From an uncultured Prevotella sp. (GTDB lineage: Bacteria; Bacteroidota; Bacteroidia; Bacteroidales; Bacteroidaceae), in assembly GCA_946055365.1 (NCBI GenBank), contig CAMGFM010000117.1, forward strand, positions 1 through 5,146: DNA of 5,146 nucleotides. Reading direction: 5' to 3'. Below are positions 1-5,028 of the stretch, in pieces. A program made the translations under genes and the position numbers. Position 1 is the first letter of the stretch, and each line of letters starts with the position of its first letter. The notes beneath the pieces are model-generated. The model was not told the origin of the DNA and searched no databases. It worked only from the letters and a program-made list of their open reading frames with translations.

Positions 1-25
1 TAAGTTCAATAAACTGGTTTGTCAT
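1..25 (-). CDS. N-terminal fragment of an unidentified leftward gene
   Basis: Only the first eight codons are inside the window. On the minus strand an ATG at 25-23 opens a frame reading M-T-N-Q-F-I-E-L, which continues past the left edge. A good ribosome-binding sequence (AAGGA, complement of 32-36) lies six bases upstream, and an A-rich stretch precedes it, so a true start is plausible. No TAnnTTTG promoter is visible between this start and the ATPase stop about 230 bases upstream. It may therefore be read through from the ATPase promoter, or have a promoter I cannot recognise. The product cannot be named from eight residues. A transporter partner of the ATPase is possible by position only. 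Confidence 0.4.
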
Positions 26-129
26 AGTCTTTCCTTTCTTGTCTTTTTATTGTATTTTGCTTTGATGTGTGAGTCCTTTGTGATGCGTGCCCGACGCTGA
101 TGCGCGTGCCGCAACGCCCCTTGGGTGAC

Positions 130-236
130 GCAGGGTGCCGTTTGGGGCGACCGTAAAGTGCCACTTGGGAAATGTAAAGTGCCACTTTGTAGGCGTAGAG
201 TGGCACTTGAGCGGCGTAAAGTGCCACTTTAGCGAC
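130..236. repeat. Array of 21-bp direct repeats built on a 13-bp dyad (AAAGTGCCACTTT)
   Basis: Four units start at 153, 174, 195 and 216, so the spacing is exactly 21 bp each time. Each begins GTA(A/G)AGTG(C/G)CACTT and then has a variable 7-base tail. The core AAAGTG-C-CACTTT is a perfect interrupted palindrome in units 2 and 4. In unit 1 the last base differs. Unit 3 reads AGAGTGGCACTTG, with its centre base swapped to G. A decayed unit lies at 130-152 (GCAGGGTGCCGTTTGGG), which differs from unit 1 over 17 bases only by transitions. Traces of similar sequence continue to about 107 and after 237. The array starts about 20 bases after the ATPase stop. On the minus strand the units encode a V-A/P-L-Y-x-x-K/Q heptad, because 21 is a multiple of three. 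The dyad symmetry and two-helical-turn spacing suggest a protein-binding or structural DNA/RNA array; its function is unknown. Confidence 0.85.
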
Positions 237-256
237 GCCAAAGAGTCGCCTTATGG

Positions 257-1048
257 TCACGGTTGTCCTATGCTTATGGCGAGACTGTGCCTGTCCACGG
301 TAATATAGTCCTTGCCTATGTATCGGTCTATGAGTCCTTGGCTTGCCATAAGGGCAGGCGTGCCGCTGGTTATGCCGTTGTTGTCGAGCAGCCAGATGCA
401 GTCTGCCATTCTCAGTGCGGTCTCGAGGTCGTGCGTAGACATCAGAATGGTCTTGCCTGCGTCATGTGCGAGCTGTCGCATGGTCATCATGAGGTCTATC
501 TTGCCAGTAAAGTCAAGAAAAGCCGTGGGTTCGTCGAGCAGTATGCAGGGCGTGCGTTGCGCCAGAGCCTTTGCTATCATCGTCTTTTGCAGCTCGCCGT
601 CGCTGAGAGACGACAGTGTGCGCCCTGCCATGTGGCTGATGCCCATGGAGAGCATCGCTTGCCGTGTGATGAGGCGGTCTTCGTGCGTCAGCCGCCCCCA
701 GAAGCCCGTATAGGGCGCGCGCCCGAGAGCCACGGTCTCCTCCACCGTTATGTGTTGTGCCGTGGGGCGTGTGGTAAGCACCACGCTCATCTCCCGAGCC
801 ATCTCCGTGGCGGTCATCGTTGCCGTTGTCCTGCCTCCTGCCGTCACTTGTCCGCCTGCCGAGGGCTGCAGGCGTGCCACCGTGCGCAGCAATGTCGATT
901 TGCCGGTGCCGTTGCGCCCTATGATACACGTGAGTTCGCCGTGCCGCGCCATGGCTTCAAGCCCCTCGCCCACGATGCGCCATGTGCCGTGGCCCATGCG
1001 ATAGCCTGTGCGCAGCCCGTGGAGTTGTATGTCGTGTGCCTCTGTCAT
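257..1048 (-). CDS. FecE/BtuD-type ABC transporter ATP-binding protein (iron-siderophore, haem or cobalamin uptake)
   Basis: This 263-residue protein is a single ABC ATPase domain of the usual length for the FecE/BtuD/HmuV importer family (COG1120 type). It would sit on the cytoplasmic face of a FecCD-like permease and power uptake of a metal-chelate across the inner membrane. Visible motifs are Walker A GRNGTGKST (44-52), signature LSDGE (148-152), Walker B CILLDE (168-173), D-loop FLD (177-179) and the H-loop histidine H206 in STHD. The Q-loop region reads SVVLTTRP (88-95) and has no glutamine at the usual place. The signature has D for the usual second G. I associate both with Bacteroidetes members of this family. 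The ATG at 1048 is preceded by a very A/T-rich stretch (ATATATAATATA), and a consensus promoter lies about 100 bases upstream. No permease or binding protein gene lies upstream, so the substrate cannot be fixed. ATPase identity is near certain; the specific ligand is not. Confidence 0.93.
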   Translation of the reverse strand: MTEAHDIQLHGLRTGYRMGHGTWRIVGEGLEAMARHGELTCIIGRNGTGKSTLLRTVARLQPSAGGQVTAGGRTTATMTATEMAREMSVVLTTRPTAQHITVEETVALGRAPYTGFWGRLTHEDRLITRQAMLSMGISHMAGRTLSSLSDGELQKTMIAKALAQRTPCILLDEPTAFLDFTGKIDLMMTMRQLAHDAGKTILMSTHDLETALRMADCIWLLDNNGITSGTPALMASQGLIDRYIGKDYITVDRHSLAISIGQP

Positions 1049-1149
1049 TATATTATATATGTGTGAGCAATGTTTCGGTGTGCGTTACGTGCCGTGCCTG
1101 TCTCCCCGTGCAGGTGCCGCGAGGCGTGTCGGGCTGTGCTAACCGCAGG

Positions 1150-1180
1150 CAAAGTTAGTGCAAAGTGCGGACAAAACAAA
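1150..1180 (-). promoter_or_regulatory. Bacteroidetes-type promoter of the ABC ATPase gene
   Basis: On the minus strand the -7 element TAACTTTG (complement of 1150-1157) matches TAnnTTTG exactly. The -33 element TTTG (complement of 1177-1180) lies exactly 19 bp upstream, the preferred Bacteroides spacing. Transcription would start near 1143-1146, giving a leader of about 95 bases before the ATG at 1048. Confidence 0.75.
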
Positions 1181-1283
1181 GCGTGCCGCCCCCTAATAAT
1201 GCCTTTGTGTCGTGATTTTCTGCCTCGAGACAATGCTCAGAGGCCATAAATGAGCGTGAACGCAACAAATAGTATGGATTTTT

Positions 1284-1314
1284 TTTGTTCGTAAGAAAAA
1301 AAATATTACTTTTG
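1284..1314 (+). promoter_or_regulatory. Bacteroidetes-type promoter of tRNA-Arg (possibly also dsbD)
   Basis: The -33 element TTTG (1284-1287, at the end of a T-run) is followed after exactly 19 bp by TACTTTTG (1307-1314), a perfect TAnnTTTG -7 element. It continues GCAGCCA, an extension I associate with strong stable-RNA promoters in this group. The spacer is A-rich. The predicted start is near 1318-1321, about 60 bases before the mature tRNA 5' end. Confidence 0.8.
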
Positions 1315-1378
1315 CAGCCACATTTAAGGTTTTGCCGTCTTCTTATGTGTTGTTTTAGAAAGAGAAAAAGATGGTGAT

Positions 1379-1450
1379 GCTCCCATAGTTCAATGGATAG
1401 AATGCAGGTTTCCTAAACCTTTGATCCGGGTTCGATTCCCGGTGGGAGTA
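1379..1450 (+). tRNA. tRNA-Arg, anticodon CCT (reads AGG)
   Basis: The 72-base cloverleaf folds fully by eye. The acceptor stem GCTCCCA (1379-1385) pairs with TGGGAGT (1443-1449), with a G-U first pair and discriminator A1450. The D stem GTTC/GAAT flanks the AATGGATA loop. The anticodon stem CAGGT/ACCTT holds the 7-base loop TTCCTAA, giving anticodon CCT after U33 with A at 37. The variable region TGAT is short. The T arm is CCGGG-TTCGATT-CCCGG. The outermost anticodon-stem pair is a C-U mismatch. CCA is not encoded (CTATC follows), so it must be added by nucleotidyltransferase. The overall pattern, including the AATGGATA D loop, matches bacterial tRNA-Arg(CCU). Confidence 0.97.
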
Positions 1451-1481
1451 CTATCAAAATCTAATAGTCATTCATAATAAC

Positions 1482-1490
1482 TACTTTTTG
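1482..1490 (+). promoter_or_regulatory. Possible weak -7 element directly upstream of dsbD
   Basis: TACTTTTTGCACC closely resembles the -7 region of the tRNA promoter (TACTTTTGCAGCC) but has one extra T. There is no TTTG at the expected -33 distance. If active, it would give dsbD a leader of only about 10-15 bases. The alternative is read-through from the tRNA promoter, since no terminator separates the tRNA from dsbD. Confidence 0.3.
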
Positions 1491-1510
1491 CACCCTTTTA
1501 CATTACTATT

Positions 1511-3562
1511 ATGAGAAAATACGTTTCACTTCTTCTGCTCTTTCTCGTGGCAACAGTGTGCCATGCACAGATGGCAGACCCCGTGAAGTTCACCTCTCAG
1601 CTCAAGACGGCTGCCGATAAAGCGGAGGGTGAGATTGTTTTCACCGCCACCATCGACAAGGGATGGCATGTCTATTCCACTAACCTTGGCAGTGACGGGC
1701 CCGTGGAGGCTTCGTTTCATGTAGACAAGAAAGACGGTGTGGAGCTGGTGGGCAAGCTGACGCCGCGCGGCAAGGAGATATCGGAGATGGACCCGATGTT
1801 CGGCATGAAGCTGCGCTACTTTGAGAACAAGGTACAGTTCGTGCAGAAGGTCAAGTTCACCAAACCCACCTATTCCATAGACTGCTATCTCGAGTTTGGA
1901 GCGTGCAACGAGGAGATGTGTCTGCCGCCCACACAGGTAGAGCTGCACAAGAAAGGCAAGTCTCCTGCCACAGTGACCGATGCCGAGGCAGGCGCGCTCA
2001 TGGCCAAGGAGCAGGCTCAGGAGCAGCCGGCGCAGGAAGCTAAGGCCGACAGTGCCAAGGTGGATGAGGCAAAGGCCGACACCGCAAGCACGCCTGCCGT
2101 CCCGACGCTCGCCGGTGGCGACATGCAGCAGCTGTGGACACCCGTTATCGACGAGCTTAAGGTCTATGACACGCCCGTCAGCAACTCACTTTTCTATATA
2201 TTCCTCGCAGGTCTTGTGGGCGGATTCCTCGCTCTCTTCACCCCGTGTGTGTGGCCCATCATCCCCATGACCGTGAGCTTCTTCCTCAAGCGCAACAAGG
2301 ATCGCCGCAAGGCCATCCGCGAGGCCGTCATCTACGGCGTGAGCATCGTGGTGATATACGTGGCTCTCGGTCTTGTGGTGTCTATGCTCTTCGGAGCGAG
2401 CGCGCTCAACGCCCTGTCCACCAATGCCGTCTTCAACATACTCTTCTGCCTCCTGCTCGTGGTGTTTGCCGCCTCGTTCTTTGGAGCTTTTGAGATCACT
2501 CTGCCCTCTTCGTGGAGCAACGCCATCGACGCCAAGTCTGAGGAGACGAGTGGCGTGATCAGCATCTTCCTCATGGCGTTCACCCTTGCCCTCGTGAGCT
2601 TCTCCTGCACGGGCCCCATCATCGGCTTCCTGCTTGTCGCTGTGTCGTCAGAGGGCAGTATCGTGGCTCCCATGGTGGGCATGTTTGGCTTTGCCGTGGC
2701 ATTGGCGGTGCCATTCGCGCTCTTTGCCATGTTCCCCACGCTCCTCAAGTCTGCCCCAAAGTCAGGCGGATGGATGAATGTGCTAAAGGTAGTGCTGGGA
2801 TTCATAGAGCTGGCGTTTGCCTTGAAGTTCCTTTCTGTCGCCGACCTCGCCTATGGCTGGCACATACTTGACCGTGAGACTTTCCTTGCGCTGTGGATTG
2901 CCATCTTCGGGCTTATGGGGCTTTACCTGCTTGGCATTTACAACTTCCCGCATGACGACGAGAACCGCCGAACCAACGTTCCGCAGTTCTTCCTCGCGCT
3001 CATTTCGCTGGCCTTTGCCATCTATATGGTGCCGGGACTGTGGGGCGCGCCGCTTAAAGCCATCAGTGCGTTCTCGCCGCCAGCCAATACGCAGGACTTC
3101 AACCTCTACACCAACGAGGTGCATCCGCGCTTTACCGACTATGAGGCGGGCATGGCTGCCGCAAGGCTCGAAGGCAAGCCCGTGGTGCTTGACTTTACAG
3201 GCTTCGGATGCGTCAACTGCCGCAAGATGGAGGCTGCCGTGTGGCCCGATGCCAAGGTTGCCGACCTGCTCAACAAGGACTATGTGCTTGTATCCCTCTA
3301 TGTGGACGACAAGACACCGCTGCCCGAGCAGATGACTGTGACCGAGAGCGACGGCAAACAGCGCACTCTGCGCACCGTGGGCGACAAATGGAGCTACCTG
3401 CAGCGATATAAGTTTGGCAGCAACACGCAGCCCATGTATATCCTTGTGGACAATGACGGCAAGCCGCTTGCAGGCAGCCGTTCCTACGATGAGGATATAA
3501 GCGCGTATGTGGACTTCCTCAACAAGGGTCTTGAGAACTACAAGGCCGGAAACAACAGATAA
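1511..3562 (+). CDS. dsbD: Thiol:disulfide interchange protein DsbD (three-domain)
   Basis: This 683-residue inner-membrane protein carries electrons from cytoplasmic thioredoxin to periplasmic thiol proteins. A signal peptide (about 1-19, cleavage after CHA) leads into the periplasmic alpha domain, with its redox pair C132/C137 in ACNEEMCLPP. Residues about 155-200 are an Ala/Glu/Lys/Gln-rich linker. The membrane domain (about 225-510) has roughly eight hydrophobic segments and the paired membrane cysteines C246 (FTPCVWP) and C366 (FSCTGP). The C-terminal thioredoxin-like gamma domain has active site C567-V-N-C570 and cis-proline P641 (NTQP). At 683 residues it is longer than E. coli DsbD (565). 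The excess is in the linker and in an insertion in the thioredoxin fold (about 600-637). All six catalytic cysteines are present, so it should be functional. The ATG at 1511 is the only start that gives a full signal peptide. It lies 60 bases after tRNA-Arg and is followed by a strong terminator-like hairpin. Confidence 0.96.
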   Translation: MRKYVSLLLLFLVATVCHAQMADPVKFTSQLKTAADKAEGEIVFTATIDKGWHVYSTNLGSDGPVEASFHVDKKDGVELVGKLTPRGKEISEMDPMFGMKLRYFENKVQFVQKVKFTKPTYSIDCYLEFGACNEEMCLPPTQVELHKKGKSPATVTDAEAGALMAKEQAQEQPAQEAKADSAKVDEAKADTASTPAVPTLAGGDMQQLWTPVIDELKVYDTPVSNSLFYIFLAGLVGGFLALFTPCVWPIIPMTVSFFLKRNKDRRKAIREAVIYGVSIVVIYVALGLVVSMLFGASALNALSTNAVFNILFCLLLVVFAASFFGAFEITLPSSWSNAIDAKSEETSGVISIFLMAFTLALVSFSCTGPIIGFLLVAVSSEGSIVAPMVGMFGFAVALAVPFALFAMFPTLLKSAPKSGGWMNVLKVVLGFIELAFALKFLSVADLAYGWHILDRETFLALWIAIFGLMGLYLLGIYNFPHDDENRRTNVPQFFLALISLAFAIYMVPGLWGAPLKAISAFSPPANTQDFNLYTNEVHPRFTDYEAGMAAARLEGKPVVLDFTGFGCVNCRKMEAAVWPDAKVADLLNKDYVLVSLYVDDKTPLPEQMTVTESDGKQRTLRTVGDKWSYLQRYKFGSNTQPMYILVDNDGKPLAGSRSYDEDISAYVDFLNKGLENYKAGNNR

Positions 3563-3587
3563 TCTTTCATGACACTCACACATAGGT

Positions 3588-3650
3588 GACGGTAAGGGTG
3601 CTGGACGGAGGCTGCTCATGGCTTCCGCCAGTGCCCTTACTGTCTTTTTT
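3588..3650 (+). terminator. Strong intrinsic terminator (or attenuator) between dsbD and the cysteine desulfidase gene
   Basis: The arm 3588-3612 pairs with 3621-3644 in a stem of 24 base pairs, four of them G-U, with one bulged A (3605) and an 8-base loop (3613-3620). Six Ts (3645-3650) follow directly, the classic intrinsic terminator layout for rightward transcription. It begins 25 bases after the dsbD stop. The T-tract ends only 25 bases before the next ATG at 3676, and no consensus promoter fits in that gap. The hairpin may therefore also act as an attenuator for the downstream gene. There is no matching A-run on the left side, so it does not look bidirectional. Confidence 0.88.
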
Positions 3651-3675
3651 ACTAAAACAAAAAATTTATCAGACC

Positions 3676-4965
3676 ATGCTGGAACAACAGAAAAGACAAA
3701 CTATTATCGACCTCATCAACCGTGAGGTGGTGCCTGCGGTGGGCTGCACCGAGCCAATGGCCGTGGCACTGTGCGTGGCATATGCAAGGGAGAGGCTGGG
3801 CATGATGCCCGAAAGCATAAAAATCTTGCTCAGTGCCAACATTCTCAAGAACGCGATGGGCGTGGGCATACCCGGCACGGGCATGATAGGGCTGCCCATA
3901 GCCGTGGCACTCGGCGCGATAGTGGGCCGCTCTGAATATCAGCTTGAGGTTATCAGAGACCTGACGCCCGAGACGCTCGCCCAGGGCAAGGAGTATGTAA
4001 AGGAAGGACGCATAGACATCAGTCTCAAGGAGGGCATTAAGGAGAAACTATACATAGAGGTGCATTGCGAGGGCGGCGGACACGAGTCTACGGCGGTCAT
4101 CTCGGGAGGACACACGCACCTTGTCTACCTCGCATGTGACGGCGTGGCAGACGTAGACTGCCGTCAGGCGGGCGGCGGAGAGGCAGAGAGTGATGACATA
4201 AAGCTCGACATGCGCCTCGTATATGACTTTGCCACCACCACGCCCACAGAAGAGATAGCCTTTATACTAAAGACAAAGGACTATAACTTCCATATAGCCG
4301 AGGAAGCCAAGAAAGGCAACTACGGACACTGCCTCGGCAAGACCATAGACCGCCCGTTGAGCCACGGCATATTCGGCAATTCCATCTTCTCGCACATCAT
4401 CTCCAAGACCGCCTCTGCCTGCGACGCGCGCATGGGAGGGGCGATGATACCCGTGATGAGCAACTCTGGCTCGGGCAATCAGGGCATCTGCGCCACCAAT
4501 CCCGTGGCTGTCTATGCCGAGGAAAACGAGAATACGGAGGAAGAACTCATACGTGCCCTTGTGCTGAGCCACCTTACGGTCATCTATATCAAGCAAAACC
4601 TCGGCAGGCTCTCCGCACTCTGCGGCTGTGTAGTGGCGAGCATAGGCTCAAGCTGCGGCATCACCTATCTCATGGGCGGCGACTACAACCGCATCTGCTG
4701 GTCGGTGAAGAACATGATAGCCAACATCACGGGCATGATATGCGACGGTGCCAAGCCCAGCTGCGCACTCAAAATATCGTCGGGTGTCAGCACGGCACTC
4801 ATGTCTGCCATCCTCTCCATGGAGGGACGCTGCGTGAGCAGTGCCGAGGGCATCATCGACGACGACGTAGACCGCTCCATACGCAACCTCACCAGCATAG
4901 GTGCGCGCGCCATGTGCAATACCGACGACATGGTGCTTGACATCATGACCCACAAAGGCTGCTGA
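3676..4965 (+). CDS. cyuA: UPF0597/CyuA-family iron-sulfur L-cysteine desulfidase (serine dehydratase alpha-like)
   Basis: This 429-residue cytosolic protein belongs to the UPF0597 family, which includes E. coli CyuA (YhaM, 436 residues) and archaeal L-cysteine desulfidase. These are expected to split L-cysteine into sulfide, pyruvate and ammonia using a [4Fe-4S] cluster. Hallmarks are EVVPAVGCTEP (17-27), IPGTGMIGLP (65-74), SNSGSGNQG (262-270), LSALCGCVVASIGSSCGI (312-329) and ICDGAKPSCALK (355-366). C24, C316 and C356 occupy the places of the three cluster cysteines I recall from the archaeal enzyme (25, 282, 322), with the same 40-residue gap between the last two. I chose the ATG at 3676 because the conserved part starts about 20 residues before GCTEP, as in E. 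coli. The GTG at 3586 would add residues encoded by the terminator hairpin. The start has an A-rich upstream region and no Shine-Dalgarno. The protein is cysteine-rich (17 residues, one at the extreme C-terminus). Family assignment is secure; cysteine over another amino-acid substrate is inferred. Confidence 0.92.
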   Translation: MLEQQKRQTIIDLINREVVPAVGCTEPMAVALCVAYARERLGMMPESIKILLSANILKNAMGVGIPGTGMIGLPIAVALGAIVGRSEYQLEVIRDLTPETLAQGKEYVKEGRIDISLKEGIKEKLYIEVHCEGGGHESTAVISGGHTHLVYLACDGVADVDCRQAGGGEAESDDIKLDMRLVYDFATTTPTEEIAFILKTKDYNFHIAEEAKKGNYGHCLGKTIDRPLSHGIFGNSIFSHIISKTASACDARMGGAMIPVMSNSGSGNQGICATNPVAVYAEENENTEEELIRALVLSHLTVIYIKQNLGRLSALCGCVVASIGSSCGITYLMGGDYNRICWSVKNMIANITGMICDGAKPSCALKISSGVSTALMSAILSMEGRCVSSAEGIIDDDVDRSIRNLTSIGARAMCNTDDMVLDIMTHKGC

Positions 4966-5028
4966 CACGTGCCGCTACACGCCCTTTGGCGGCAGTCGGC
5001 ATGTGTCGACACACCGTGCGGTGCACGT
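4964..5028. repeat. Cluster of nested GC-rich inverted repeats after the cysteine desulfidase gene
   Basis: GACACGTGCCG (4964-4974, overlapping the TGA stop) pairs with CGGCATGTGTC (4997-5007) as an 11-bp stem with one G-U. Inside it, TGCCGC (4970-4975) can instead pair with GCGGCA (4989-4994); the two folds exclude each other. Next come a perfect 12-bp palindrome TGTGTCGACACA (5002-5013) and a small hairpin CACCG-TG-CGGTG (5012-5023). No T-tract follows any of them, so this is not a classic intrinsic terminator. It could be a transcript-end stabiliser, a processing site or a protein-binding site. Confidence 0.5.

Larger units (their letters stand above)
1049..1378. other. Divergent intergenic region between the ATPase gene and tRNA-Arg
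   Basis: This 330-base stretch holds no gene I can support. It contains two back-to-back consensus promoters: a leftward one at 1150-1180 and a rightward one at 1284-1314. The about 95-base leader of the ATPase (1049 to about 1143) is GC-rich with repeated GTGCC/GGCAC words, then turns sharply A/T-rich over the last 15 bases before the ATG. I looked for the GCCACTG box of a cobalamin riboswitch on either strand and did not find it. The about 60-base leader of the tRNA (1320-1378) shows no strong hairpin. A 61-codon minus-strand frame (1048-1233) crosses the leftward promoter and looks like chance. Confidence 0.6.

Noticed and set aside
130..236. CRISPR-like array
   Set aside because: Units are 21 bp with only 7 variable bases, so there are no spacers of usual length, and no cas gene is present.
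263..1066. Long plus-strand open frame (267 codons) antisense to the ABC ATPase
   Set aside because: It is the GC-rich shadow of the ATPase gene: rich in Cys, His and Arg, with no recognisable fold or motif, while the minus strand has all ABC motifs.
1049..1143. Possible cobalamin riboswitch in the ATPase leader
   Set aside because: The leader is GC-rich and could fold, but the conserved GCCACTG box is absent and no long pairing matches the known architecture.
1048..1233. 61-codon minus-strand frame whose TAA overlaps the ATPase ATG
   Set aside because: It starts at TTG, has an Arg/His-rich composition without family resemblance, and lies across the predicted leftward promoter at 1150-1180.
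1450..1468. ACTAT...ATAGT inverted repeat after the tRNA as a terminator
   Set aside because: It is a 5-bp A/T-rich stem with a 9-base loop and no T-tract, too weak to terminate.
3409..3416. TAAGTTTG, a perfect -7 box match inside dsbD, as a promoter for the desulfidase gene
   Set aside because: No TTTG lies 19-21 bp upstream, it encodes conserved-looking YKFG, and the strong hairpin lies between it and the gene.
3586..3675. Upstream GTG start extending the desulfidase by 30 residues
   Set aside because: The extension is encoded by the terminator hairpin and T-tract and has no counterpart in the family, which starts about 20 residues before GCTEP.
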